A DNA stretch of 64,000 nt. Origin: Leptidea sinapis (taxonomy: Eukaryota; Arthropoda; Insecta; Lepidoptera; Pieridae). Below the pieces are notes generated by a model, which did no database searches, was not told where the DNA came from, and worked only from the letters and a program-made list of their open reading frames with translations. Where the stretch lies: positions 744,001-808,000 of the forward strand of contig NC_066275.1 of assembly GCF_905404315.1 (NCBI RefSeq), written 5' to 3'. Shown piece by piece: positions 24,001-39,000 of this stretch. The position numbers and the translations under genes are program-made. How positions within the stretch are numbered: the stretch's first letter is position 1; each line of letters starts with the position of its first letter.

Positions 24001-27000
24001 GAATATAATACAACAAGTACTATTAGTTTTATTTCTTTTTCGACCTTCACCTTGCAAAGTGAATACGTACAATTCAAAGACACTAATTATTCTCTTTACA
24101 AATTGCATATATAATTGATTGTAATTATTTTGTGGGGATTAATGACGCGCAATCTTTGAGTTTCTGATTGTTGTATCGATAAAAAATAAGCATCAAATTA
24201 TTATTAATAAGCAAATATCTTTAAAAAAATATACAGCTGAAGAACATGTTATTGATTTTTAATTTAAGTAAAAGACTGAGCGGGTCACGTTTGGTATCAT
24301 CATAAAACTACTGGTGTAGCCTAAACGAACATCTTCTTCTTGGCTGCGTTCTTCATTTCTGAAGGTCCTGTCCGTTATTCAAGGTTTTCGTTGGTCACTT
24401 AATACTTCCACTCCTTACGGTCCTCGGCCTTCCTTATTGCGGTCGTAAGTGGTGGGCCAGTGAATGTCTTGATCTGTCCGACTAGCGGCTAGTTGATCGT
24501 CCGCGTGGTCTCTTGCCCTCCACCTTGCCTATGACTATCAGTTTGGATTATTACTGGGAAGGCGTCGGACAATGTTGCCAAAATACCCCAAGATCTTTTG
24601 ATAGTAGATTGTGGACAACCTAATACCAATGCGGAGTTGCTCCAGGATAGACTTGTTTGTTTTCTTAGCCGTCTACGGTATTCGAAGAATACTTCTTCAA
24701 CACCACATCTCAAACGCGTCAATCTTTTTACTCTCTGGCGCTCGGATCGTCTCGTACGCCTCAGAGCCATAGAGGAAGATTGAGAAGACTAAAGTATACA
24801 CGAGTCTCTTTTTGGTTGTATTAGAGATCTTCCTGCTTTGTAAAATTTTGATCAGTTTGCTCATCGCACCTTTGGCAATTTGAATTCGTCTTCCGATATC
24901 GAGTTCACTCCCTCCCTTGTCCGAAAGTAAAGTTCTGAGGTACACAAAATCGCTTACGAATTCCATATCGGAAAGTTCGCAAATGCTAACGAGTTTACGA
25001 GCCCTGTTGATTAGCATAGCTTTTGTTTTAAAGTGAACGGATAAAACGAGATCTGATAAAATTTTGTAACAGTATTAAATCAGCTTGTTAATGCATGGCG
25101 AGTTGATATTGAACAAACGACGTATTTGTTTTTAATTGAAAAAAAAAAAATTATATGACAATTATAAAAATATAAACTGACATTTACTTACAGATAAGAA
25201 GCACTGTTATTTTTGAGATTCGCAAAGGTACTCTATCTGTCAATAGGTAATTGAAATGTAAGTAAACGTAAAAGGATAGATTTGTCGACGTCTAGTAAGT
25301 TAAACTAAGGATAGATAGGTTTTTGAAAACGGCCGTAAGACATTCACGTACACTAGTTAGGTACTACACGTATATTTCTTTTGTTATTGCAAAGTAGCAA
25401 TAAAGAAAAAGAGAGACTTCTCTCTCTATTGGACTCTTTAAATGCTTACCTAAAATGTACTATATGTTGGACAAAACCGATACTATAAGGGGAAACGGTC
25501 TACCTAACGGTAATAGCAAACCGCTGCATATGAACATCTGCAATAGCTGAGGTAAGAGCACGATCTTACTGTTCCCAATATTTTCGGAGCAATCTCATAT
25601 TGTTTCGGCTACAAAACCTATGAAATGCAAATGAAAATATTTAGTAAATTTTTGCTTAAAGCTTGCTAGAGCACCTAAACAAACATGTTTTTAATAATTA
25701 AATAAGAAGTAATTTGGATTGACTACAGGATTATCAACGATTAGTGCAGGTATTAAGCTTACTGAAAACATCTTTGACATCTAGGAAGGGTCCAAAAAGC
25801 ATTGGAATTTCTTGTGTTTTGTAAAATGTCATTGCATGCACAATGTTCTTATTATTATTCTTAAAACATTATGAATTCAAGATAAAACCTTTTATATCTA
25901 ATATAGCTCTTGGAGTAAAGTTCCGCTGGGTTCTATTCTCGGTCCTTTCTTGATCATAATTAAGATTGTTCTATTTGCTGATGATACTTCCCTTATCCTT
26001 ACAGTTAAACACCTTACAAATATTATTGACGACGTAAACAATGCACTGTTAAAGATGGTACGTTGGTTTGAGGCGAATAAATCTTCTTTTAAACAGTAAA
26101 AAGAAACAGAAAGATTAGAGAGTACGCTAATGCCACTACGGCCAGATAAGGTATATTTCAGTTTCCCCCAAAGTATCATGATGTACAAGTATCTCGCTAT
26201 GATTCAAAGATTTTAAGCTTAGGACACAAAGTTAACATTGGGTATGTCGACAATAAAAAAAGCGAAACTTACATCTACTCATGACCTGATGTCTGATTAT
26301 ACTGTCTGACACTGGTTCAGTTTTTTCCGCTGCAGAAGAAAGCTGTTCGTCACATCAGCTTGGTTATAGACATTCTCTTGGGGAAAAACTTTAAGAAGTA
26401 AAATATCACGCATTCACTCCATATCGGGTTGACTGCGTCATTGAAATCAATATTGACTGTTTAAAGTTCACACAAATAAGTATTACTGCTTAATTGAATC
26501 ATTTTTTAATACATTGTTTTTTGTTTTGTGATTCTAAATTCGATGTGAGTGCGTTATCGCCTTTTGTGTGCCGTTAGTTTTTATCTATTACTACAGGCTA
26601 GGAATGGATACTTAGCGTACTAATCATAATTACTATAAATAAACATTTATTTTTAATAATCTACAGATCAATAATGTATTGATCTGTATGTAATGTGTTC
26701 CAGGCACAGTTGCCAATTTTAGTACTCAAACATTCAATATATTGTGTCTTTGGTTGACATCTCTCATTACTCTTGTATATGAAGCTGATCACACATACAG
26801 TCGGTGTCCTGTACACACGTCTTAAATTTGAAAAATCGGTCCAGCCGTAAGGAAGAGTTCAGTAACATACACATGAACAGGATAATTATATTATATGGAC
26901 GGAATTGAGAATCCAAACCAATCTCAAATTCACTGGAACATACAAAAAAAAACATCAAAATCGGTCCAGCCGTTTAGAAGGTAGTTCAATTGTGAATCTA

Positions 27001-30000
27001 CACCATTCTCAAATCCACTTGAAGACACACACCAATCTCAAATTCACTGGAACACACAAAAAAATCATCAAAAACGGGAAATTCGTTTAGGAGGTAGTTC
27101 AATTGGAAATCTAAAATCCCTCGAATTCCCTTGAACTCACACAAAAAATTTCATAAAAATCGGTCCAGCCGCTTAGGAGGAGTTCAGTTACAACAGACGC
27201 ACACAAGAAATATATATATAAAGATAACAACTGACGTCACAATTAATCAAATAAGCAACTGCAAACTGGCCTTCACTCTGACATATTACAATATATATGT
27301 TTGAAAAAATCCGTTTTTTTTTTGGTCAAGGTAGATTAGTTACAATAATTGAATTTAGTTGGTACAAAGGAATTGCTTGTAACTCATTCTAGTTGGCTCC
27401 ATAAGTACATAATAGATAGTATTAAAAGCAAATGTATAACGCGTTAAAAAAAGTTCATATATTGTTTCTAAATAAATGATTTCGCGGATGGGTGTGTTTT
27501 GACTAAGATGTAAAAAAATACTTTAGTTAAAATATATAAATACAAAATTTAAATGCATTGTAACTTTACTATTTCAAATAGATATACAAAACAGTTTTAT
27601 AGAAAAATTTTTAAATACAAAATGCAAAATACTTATTTTGGAAATAGGTACATTGCATTAAGTATTTGCATTTCAAATATATGCATTTCGAATAATTCCC
27701 ACACTGGTTTTTGCGCCGTATTTACACTTATATTATCATAAGCTGACATTAATTAGTATTCTCCAAAATAAAAACCAATTTATATTAATTGCTTTGTACC
27801 AGCCAATACTAGTATAATAAAAAAATATTTGCTTTTCTTTTATTTCGATGAGCACTTCTTCATTCTTTAATTTATTTTTTATTATATCTTACTATAAATT
27901 TATACAACTACATTAAATTGAGTGCTCTTTTCTAGAGCATACTCCTACCAAAAACTCTATAACACTAATAAAAATAATTTGTGTTTAAAGGTTTGCGGCG
28001 TCACCGACAGAAAATATTCTTACAATCAGCTGTATAAGGCGTCCCAATGCTTAGCAGCAAATTTGAGAACAAAATTCAAAATAAAGGACGGGGATATGGT
28101 TGCGGTTATGATGCCGAACCTTCCAGAATATCCAATTACAGTACTTGGGATACAATCAGCTGGAGGAGCCGCTACTACTTTAAATCCTATTTATACACCA
28201 TGTAGGTATTTATTTATTTATATTTTATCAAAAAAAAAAAAGTCCTCGAATGGCGACCACGTACCGGAAGACGCAGTTCGGTACGCCCCCTACAAGATGG
28301 ATCTGGGGATCTATGGGGGAGGCCTTTGTCCACCAGTGGACGTCTTCCGGCTAATGTTGATGATACATTATTAAATGTACAACTGGTAAGACTCACACCA
28401 TTTTCCAAAAAACAAAACTATAACCTGTACGTATATTTCTAATTCTGGACTTATCACATGCCTTGCCGCGTGCCACAAGAGCAAACGAAAACAAACAAAC
28501 TCCGTGAGCTAACAATTAATTAATAAAAAGATAAAAAAGTATTAAAATACAAGTCAAAATAAAATACTTTGAATATTTCATCACATATTGGTAAAATTAT
28601 CTTATTCATTTTTAGCCCGACATAACGTTTCGTTGCCTATCTGCCTGCGTCTGCCGTAACAATTCTATAAAATACTAGCAAACCGTTCTCTCAACTCCGA
28701 TTACGCTGAATTTGATAGTAGCCTGAGTAATTGGTTATTTTTTAAAGTCACAGCCCTTCTGGGATTAATTACACATATTAAATTTCAAAACAAAATTTAT
28801 GAACGATGCGGGACTCGAACCCGCGATATATGATGCAATATTCTGATGCAATTTTTTTTTTGAATAGGGAAAAAAACCATCTTAAAAAGCTTTTGCAATG
28901 TGAATTAATATGCACTTACTTCCGTATTAATATTTTTCTACAACTTAATAATCAACTTGTTTCTACTTCAAATCAATATCTTGTTACGATTTATGTGTTT
29001 GCCACACAGAACGGTAGGTTCAAATCTAACTTATCACATACCATTATTATCCAAAAGTTGTGAGTTTTTTGAATATACCTACATGCCGCTAATTTTTGTC
29101 TTTGATCTCTCCGTCTCTATCTTAGCGGAATTTACACTTAAGAAAACCCATTTGTTTAATAGGCTATTGTTTTATTTTTTCAAATATTTTCTTAAATAAT
29201 CGTAAAGATTCGAATACCAATTGATAATTTTATTTCTTCAAAATAATTCCACTTTATGGTAAGAAAAATTATTGTTAAATTTAAATGATAGATAGTCGCC
29301 ATGATCGTGACGTCATAATAACATCAACAAAGAAACGTCAAATATGCGATGCAATCGCAAGTAAGTATCGTTGGTGTGTTGCTAAAATCAAATAGTTTTT
29401 GCTATTGTGACCTCACAGAACGGTGGTCGGCGTTTTCGGTCACGTGACATACAGATAATAAAACTATGATTTTCATTTTGAAAATATAAATATATCTCAA
29501 GTTTTTATAATAAATTAGTATTGAATTCGTATTTCTAATGGCAAAAACACTAAAGAATACATACTTTCATATTTTACTTTTAATAGAAGAAACTGGCCTA
29601 TTATGGGTTTCCACCGATAATGATTCCTAAGATATAGTTATTTTTGGAGGCAGTGTATCTTAATTAAGAGTGGCATACAATTTTTATTCCAGCCGTAGCA
29701 ATAACGAAAACTTTATGAACAACGCAGGACTCGAACCCGTGACCTCTCGCATTCCGTGCGAGCGTTCTTCCATTGAGCCAACAGTTCGAGTGACGTAACG
29801 TTCATGAATCTTGAAATGTCATTACAGTTGTTTGTTTTCAAATTTAATACATGTAATTAATCCCAAATGTGAGGGTTATCAATTTAAAAATATCAAATTG
29901 TTTAGATTGTTATAAGTATTTAGAGGGTGGAACGAAAAAATAGTTGTGCAATATATGCTAAGATAAGCTTTTATATTCTACTGTTAAAAGCCCCACTTAG

Positions 30001-33000
30001 TAGTAAAACATTGTACTATTTTTCAGAAAAAATACAAAGCTAACGATTTATCGTAAGTTATAAGCTGCATTTCATTATCTTTTATTAGGTAAATAGCACG
30101 TCAAAATATATATTAAATGAATGCCTGTAAGTAAGTATGCAATGATTAAAAATATGACAATATGCCCTGCATTTGACAGGAATGTTGATTATTACTGTGT
30201 TAAACACAGTTTAACTTTATAAGTCTTTATCGGCCACTGACGTGATAGTGAATTGCACAGAATTTTTGTTTTTTTTTTTCGAAGGTTCCGCGCGTTAAAA
30301 TGGCTCGATAATCAACGGATTTGAAGCTTCGAGGGATCGGATCGCGTGCGGCACCCAGCAATAATCTAATGTCTTCACGCGAACGTGCTAGAATCTTGTG
30401 AACACACTCCGAACAAATTTCATACGAAGACATTGACATGACATTTTATTACATGTATTTCTTAGAAATAATCATATATTATGAGATAATTATAATCAGC
30501 CAATGCCTTTTTTTTCGCAAAACTTTTTAGGTAGCTTGATATAAGAGAGTGATTTAATAATCATAATATTATTAATTACAGTAAAGAACATACACTTGTT
30601 TAACTGTGCTAATCCGATGGTATTTCTATTTACAGATGAAGTAAAAAAGCAGCTCGAACTATCTAATACTAAGCTGATATTCACAACACCCGAACTGGTT
30701 CCAACTGTGAAAGAAGCCTTAAAACTAAACAAACAAAATATTCCCATTATTGTTATGGATCTTATTACTGGAAGACCGGAAGGAACTGTATCCTATTATG
30801 AATTAATTGGAGATGATGTTGATTTAAGTGTTTTAAAGGATGTAAAGATAAGGCCCAGTGATGTTGCAGTATTACCATATTCAAGTGGAACTACTGGTCT
30901 TCCCAAAGGGGTTGAACTTACCCATAGGAATCTCGTTGCGAACTGCCAACAGCAGACCACTGAATGTAGACACTATGAACATACAACCGGTAAATGCTGC
31001 TTTTTTTATTTTTAGTCTTGCCATAAATATTCTCACAATTTCTAATTTTGAATATCTCAAAAATCATATTTGGAACGCGGTTACAATGTTATAAACATCG
31101 ATGATTTCCACCATTTCACATTATTTCGAAGGTAATTTTATTCAAAAAAAAGAGTGTGTTAAAGAAAACAGAATTGCACGGATTGTCTTGCACAAAGTAA
31201 GTTGTCGGTCAGTTTCAACACGCCTCAAAAGCTAAATACTTATTAGTCACGTATATTGTACTATCGATAGATATATCAACCCTGTTGAAGAACATGCATG
31301 ATCAGGGTGGCCACGTGCTTTTACAGCTAAAGACTGTGAAAGCCAGAATAAGTCAAAATCCTCAAAGGAATCAAACATTCTATTTCGAGTAATGACGATT
31401 CACCCAGTAATTACTTATCATCAAAGAAGACTTCAAGCTATTTAGACGACGACTTATTAAGCTTAACAAAACGGAGAACGGTTTTGGATAGCTTCTTCTT
31501 CTTTTAGTAATTAATAGTACTTTAGTAAGAATATTTTTGTGTACTAAAAAAAACATATTATTAATAACAATGCTGAGTAACAAACCGTAAGTAGTCAATT
31601 TTCAACATATTGAAAGGATAAAAATATTTTAAATCCGTTAGATTTACTCGTCTAGGAAATTACTTAAGTAAGTAGTAAAAAATCAACAGTTTTATATTAT
31701 CTTTTAAATTTATCAGGAATTGTAAGATCGTGGAGCAGACATGGGGGTGATTTGGGTAACCCTAGGGATTCACGGCTTAAATTTTTTCGGTTTCTCAAGC
31801 ATCCTGAGTGGCATTGCATTGTAATGGGCAGGACGTATCAATTACCATCAGCTGAACATCCGGCTCGTCTCTTCTCTTACTGTCATGAAAAAAAGCTATT
31901 AAATATATTTAAAAACCTTGTCAATAAACATCTACGTGAGTCCAGTATGCAAACGGTACTTTTCAATGTGTCATGTAGATTTTAACGTATCATTGACGCC
32001 ACTAGATTGCTGTATGATTCCTATTTACAACAAACAGAAGGGCCATCTGGTGTTAAGTGGCATATCTTGTCTTTTTTGAGACACACTTTGCTTCCAAATG
32101 CTTAGTGGTTCTTTTTATTTAGTTCAAATGTATTTTCTATCGTACCGCTTATCTTGGAACTTCCTGTTAAAACACTACTATTATATGGGAGAAATAGGTG
32201 TGTTAGCAAAACTATCCCGGAAGAACATTTCACATACTGTTCTCTGGCTACTAACGGCATATATGCTCTTGATGGATCGCAAATATTCTATCAACTCTTA
32301 AAGTTCACACTTTGTGTTTTGTGGAGAATATTTTGTATGACTGAGAAACAAAAGCTAGTTATTACACCACGTAGGTGTCTATTTCGTCAATTCTCACCGA
32401 GAGCAAAGGGTGTATAGAAACAAGTAACAAAGGGGGTTTTGTCTCCGATTCCGCATTCGCAGAGTAATCACTCTCGGTAGATGCGAAACACGTCGCATAG
32501 TTTGTCGATCTTAAGTAATAGCTACGTGGGATGTATTTTTAGTATTTAGTATTTACAATGGATGTTTGATGCATCCCCTTTGATTACATTACAGTTACAT
32601 TTCCTACATAATTTTAAATAGTTGCCGATAAAAAGCAAGGATTACATATTTTCTTCTTATACGTCACACACCTCAGAAGTGAATGTAATTTCGTAATTTA
32701 CTGAGCCTTGACGTCAATCACTCTGATTGGTGTTTCAGTAAACATGGCCGATTGCAATATTTTTGACCGAATTCCAAAGAGGAGGAGATTTTCAATTCGT
32801 CGGTATGTGATTTTTTTATGTTTGTTATCTCAAAATTTTGGACTGGGTGAATCGATTTTGATAATTCTTTTTTTATTTGAAAGCTGGTGCTTCCCGTGTA
32901 GTCCCATAGCAATTTGGTCTAGATCTGACAAAACCATAAAAGTCTTCAATTTGCTATGAGTATGTGCGCGACAAATTGACGAATAACTCAATATCGCGCC

Positions 33001-36000
33001 AAGCAATTTCGATAATTCTTTTGTTATTGGAAAGGGTATACTTCAAATGAGTTTGGTGAGAGTTTGGTTAGGTTCTGATTATGGGATCCATGACAAATTA
33101 ACGGAACTATTCAATTCTTAGGAGCAAATTAACGATACTAGGCCAAATCTTTATTATGCTATCCGGATATTTGGATCACCTACCGTAACGTCGTTATGGT
33201 CAAGTAATTGTCGTAGTCAAATATGATGATCAATGGAACTCCTTAACGACTTACAGTAAGGGTGTGATCCGTGGCAGAAATTCTGTCTGTAATAATATTG
33301 CAATGCACTTTTATTATTGCTGCATTGCAAAGTTTAGTAGATCTACACATATTTAGACAATTATTACAATTATTGTGCAAAAGATTGTATAAAAAAAATA
33401 CGTAATTATTTTCATACTTTTTAGTGCATATTATATCTATTGTTTTGGAATAGTGTTTTTGAAGTCGGTTGTTTGTTTGTTAACATTTTTATTTATGTAC
33501 AATTGAAGATCTTATTTTAATACAAAATAAGGTGTTTTTATGAATCCTTTTTATCTAATATATTCTTAAACTTTTTATCTTTTTATAATTTAATACTGTC
33601 ATCATACTCGTTATTTTGTGAAAGAGGTGGACAAAGAAATGTGATACAAGAATGAATGGCCCGCGGTGATTACAAGCCATCGGGTAACTCGGTTCTTCGA
33701 CGTCAATTTCCACAAATGAAATCAAATTCAAATATTTTATTCAAAATAGGATGTGACATCACTTATTGAAAGTCAAAAAACTACCACCCATTCCAAAATG
33801 AATGCCTCAGACCTGAGAAGAATGGGCGCAACAAACTCAGCGGGCTTTTTTTTTCATCGAATAAATATGTTTGGAAAGTAATATTGTACAATTAAACTTA
33901 TTATTTAATAGCCTGAGGGCGGTCACTCCATTCCCAATCTGTGGTATCATTAAGAAAGTCATTTATGTTATAGTAACCATTACCACACAAACGTTTTTTA
34001 ACAATTCTTTTGAGTAACGTTATACTTAAGGTGAACACACTTCTTCTAAAGGTACCCATGTTGTATCGTTCTGGAAACACCGCTGAAGGAAATTGATGTC
34101 ACAGTGTGGTTGTACATGACTTGTACGTTCTGCATCGCTCATTAAGAGAAAACTTTTGAGAAATAAACGTTTTTAGGTATTGCCTCTCAATAGTATATTC
34201 TTGCTAATATAATCATGTGCGTACGTACGTACATTAGTGATTTAAACATTACCTTATTTTGTTTACTACTTGGTTAACTCGAGCTACTAGTAAATCCTTT
34301 GTTGGACAATGTATATACTTTTACAACATGATCCCAGAAAATGTACGAAACAAATTTATTACGAAGTACAAAAGAATTGTTACAAACTTTTATTGTGTAA
34401 AGATAACCATAAGATAAAATGACTTCCAACACCTTAGGAATGGAGCGACCACCCTCAGGCTACTAGATAAATACATTGTGTTAAAATTAAATTAAATTGA
34501 AAAAAAAAGCCCGCTGAGTTTTTTGGGTCCGTTCCTCTCGCGTGTGTCATTTTTGATTTTAACTTTCAATAAGTGATTTAAAATTGTAATTTCAATTTAA
34601 ATATGATAAATACAAAAACTATACATACGAACAATATTTGTGCTGCAGAAGAGGGCTATTCGCGCTATTTATAACCTAGTTGTTAAAGAATCATTGAGAG
34701 CAAAATTCAAAGAAATTAACATCTTGACTGTTGCTTCTCAATATATTCTTGATAATGTAATGTTTGTTCATAGGCATATAAGTGAATTTGCCAGAAACTG
34801 TCATAACCATAATGTTAACACCAGGAACAGACATAAACTTATGATGCCTACTACTCGGCTAAGTCGAGTTAGTAAGTCTTTTGTGGGGCGATGTATATGC
34901 TTTTACAACGAGATCCCAGAAAATGTTCAAAACAAAAGTATAACGTTATTCAAAAGAATTGTTAAGAAACGTTTGTGTGGTAAAGGTTACTATAATATAA
35001 ATGACTTTCTTAATGGTACCACAGATTGGGAATGGAGTGACCATATTTATTCGATGAAAAAAAGCCCGCTAAGTTTGTTGCGCCCATTCTTCTCAGGTCT
35101 GAGGCATTCATTTTGGAATAGATGGTAGTTTTTTTGACTTTCAATAAGGTGATGTCACATCCTATTTTGAATAAAAATATTTGAATTTGAACATGGATAT
35201 CACTATTTCAGATACAAATCAGGATACATTACTAGCTTTACTGCCAATGTTCCATTCATATGGATTGAGTGTTGTAATGTTTAGTGGTCTATCAGCTGGC
35301 CTCAAACTTGTGACGTTGCCCAAATTCCAGGCGAGTACTTTTGTGGAGGCGCTGGAAAATTTCAAAATGAATATTATGTATTTGGCGCCACCAACACGTA
35401 AGTATTTTAGAAAAAATATAGTTCACAACTAAACGACACTATACTCGTATCCTATGATTATTTTGAAAAAAATCGAATAAAAATATATTAGTTACAACCG
35501 ACTTATAAAAAGAGGGTGATTTGTGCCTATTGGAATTGTCATGATACGAACAGATTCAGAAGTTGGTGGTTATCAATTAGGAATCATATTTTATATAAGA
35601 ATCTAACCCAATTTCTTAGTATCTAAGAATCAGTAAATGTAATATTTTTTTATTTTTTATAGAAGAGCTGATGGCCTTTTAGAAACGTGTACGTGCTCTT
35701 CTGAAGGTACTTATGCCGTATCGACCTGGAAACACCGAGCAAGGAAGCTTGTCCCATAGTTTAGTTGTACGTAAAAGAAAGTTCCTTGAAAACTGCAATA
35801 CAGAGAAATGTAATACACCAGATGGTGGGCATGATATCTTGTGAAGTGTAAAATCCAAGGTGGAATTCAGCGGCAGGAATCAGCTCAATCAGCTGATTGA
35901 GCTGATTCAGAAGAGCTCTTCTGAACACTCCCCGTGATAAATGCGGTAGAAGACACACAATGAGATGACATCTCTACGTAACGCCAGGCGATCGAGGTAT

Positions 36001-39000
36001 TCACAGAGCACTGGGTCCCCCACCATTCCAGCAGCTCTGCGTTGCATCCGGTCAAATGTTTCGAGCTGATACTGGCGTGATACTAACTCGGATCGATTAC
36101 ATTAATTGAAGCCTTGTGATATATGAAATTTACAACCGGCACACGAACATTTATTTTTTTATATGAAAATAAGGGACGAGACGAGCAGGATGTTCAGCTG
36201 ATGGTAATTGATGCACCCTGCCCATTACAATGCAGTGCTGCTCAGGGTTCTTGAAAAACCCCAGAAATTCTGAGCGGCACTACAACTGCTTTACGGCAGA
36301 AATAGGCGCCGTTGTTGTACCCATAATCTAGCCGGCATGCCTGCAATTCAGAACTGGTAAACAAACCGTTGACTGTGAGAGAATAATTTAAGAATTAAAT
36401 TTGGCCTTCTAACGGTGTCTATAAGATGAATCCCAAATTATATTCGTTGAACCTTGAAAGGCGTATTAGTTGTGATCATTAAAATTCTCAGAATGACAAC
36501 TTCCTCACCCTTGAGTTTCCTTTCAAGTAACGTTACGTGAGTTATCTCATCATGAACGTTACGTAACACATTGTTTTGGTTGTTTTAGATTTCGAAACAT
36601 GATGATTTACAAGGTAATGTCTAAAGAATTTGTTGGATAGTTGATGGTTCTTGTTTCGTCCTAGTTGGTTATACAGTTGTTAAATTTGATTTATATTTGG
36701 TTATTTATTTTATTTTTATTAAATATCATGTGTATTCGGAATAGTATCAAAATTATTTTTAACTAAATGTTTTATCACTTTTGCAATTCTTTCGAGCGTA
36801 TCTTCTTTCTCTTTCAAAAATTATCAAGACACTGTTCCAAATCGAATCAAACTAAATGAGACTGTTGAACATAACAGTACTCGTTGACTATATAGTTAAT
36901 TGCTATATAGATTTAATGTCATATTTTCCATGTTTAAATTGAAACCAACAAATTGTCGGTACAAAAAGTTTAAAGTATATTTATTCTTTAATTTTTAGCT
37001 ACCTACTTTATCGTATTCATAAATGGTTTTTAATGGAAAAATTTGCCCTGTTTGTGGTTCCCCGGGACATAAAAATAGGGAAGTTCCCGGCCCAAGGGCG
37101 TCGTAAGAGACGACTAAGGGCATTTACCAGTGGGAGGCTCCTTTGCACAGGATGCTGGCTAGATTATGGGTATATTATTATAACGGCGCATTTTCTGCCG
37201 TGAAGCAGTTTTGTGTGAGCATTATTGTATTTCGGTCTGAAGGACGGTGTAGCAAAGTAGTGAAATTACTGGGAAATGAGACTTAATACCTTATGTCTCA
37301 ATGTGACGAGTGCAGTTGTAGTGCCACTTAGAATTTTTAGGTTTTTCAAGAATTCTGTGCGACACTGCATTGTAAAGGACAAGGCGTATCGATTAACGTC
37401 AGCTGAACGTCCTGCTCGTCTCATCCCTTATTTTAATTAAAAAAAAAAAAACAAAAAGATTATCATTTAACAAAAAGTTTTTATATGTTTTCTTTTTGCT
37501 TTTCTTTCAGTCCTTTTCCTAGCAACTCATCCTGAAGTAAAGTCTGAACAATTAGACCAATTAAGATCTGTAACGATAGGAGCTGCGCCATCCCCCAAAA
37601 CAGACATCGAGAACTTTATGAAAAAAGTAAACGTAAGTTATTAAGTATGATTAATCACGAATTAAATTTTGATATTATATTCTAGAACATAACTGTATAT
37701 AATGTTATTCACATAACACTACAATATTATCTTTATGTTAATTATTATAGTCTATATTCTAGGATGTCTTAATACGATAAGTCGTTTGTGTTGAATTCAA
37801 ACAAAGAATAGGTTCTCAATTCGCAATTGTGTATTTTTTAATAAATTCAGGCAAGAGTCTGGGACGTATAGACGGTTTTGTAAACTTTTTTAAGTCCGAA
37901 AGGGGATTATTTGAAAATGGAATGAAAAAATAAAAAAAGTTTTGTTAAGACCAATGTACTAGGAAGGCAGCGTTACGCAACGAGTGCCGAGACATCAAAT
38001 GAAATATTGACAACGACCTCTCTGTTTACAACTAAGAAGAAATATTTCATCTTTCATGTAATTATTATTATAACAAAGGTATAGTTTAAATTAAATAAAC
38101 ATACACAAATGGAATGAGTTTCCTTGCGCGGTGTTTCCATTACGATGCGACGAGGGTAATATAAAAAAAAGGGCGTAATCTTTTCTATATAAGGTCGTAT
38201 TGTAGTGTGTAGATCTATTTAGCGTAAGTTCAAACTTACTGGATGAGTGTTAAGGCTGGGGACCGAGATAATGGCCTTGAGGAATCGAGCGGAGCTGGGT
38301 CACCTCTCTCGCACAAGATCGCCATAGTTTTAATTCAAAACAACATAATCAATTTTCTTTACAAAAATTACAAATCTTTGTCATGTTAAGTAGTATTGGT
38401 GTATAATTAATAAATGTTCGTACAATTTCTATCAAGATTGAATGATTAGCATGGCCCCAACTGTAAAAGTTGGAGTCATTTTGCTGATTTTTATTTCACT
38501 GTCTATAAAAATTTAAAATGTTGAGAAAAATTTTCTTCTCATTTCCTGTAGTAACATAATTATTTTTTGTAAATATGTCAGCTTTATATAAACCGTCAAG
38601 TAATGGTTTCAATTATGCGCTATTTTGGCGATTTCTTGGCATAGCAGTCTTAAATAGAACTTTGGATAAATAATGACGGAACTAAATTAACTTTAATACT
38701 AGTGTATTATATATGTGTGTGAGTAATTTACTAGCCTATAAATATATGCATTCCATATAGGCAATTAGGCAGATAGGCATTCCCTAATTGCCTAAATGGA
38801 GTGAATACTGCTGACTCAGCAGTAATACCTCTAATATTGCAGGAGAATGTGTGAGCGGTGATCACTTAATCAGCTGACCACTACGCCTATAATAATAATA
38901 ATGATCTTTATTTGCGAAAACTACCACCAAATATTTTTCTAAGTACAATAGATATGAACAATTAACATTACATAAAGAATAGAAAAAATAACAATACAAT

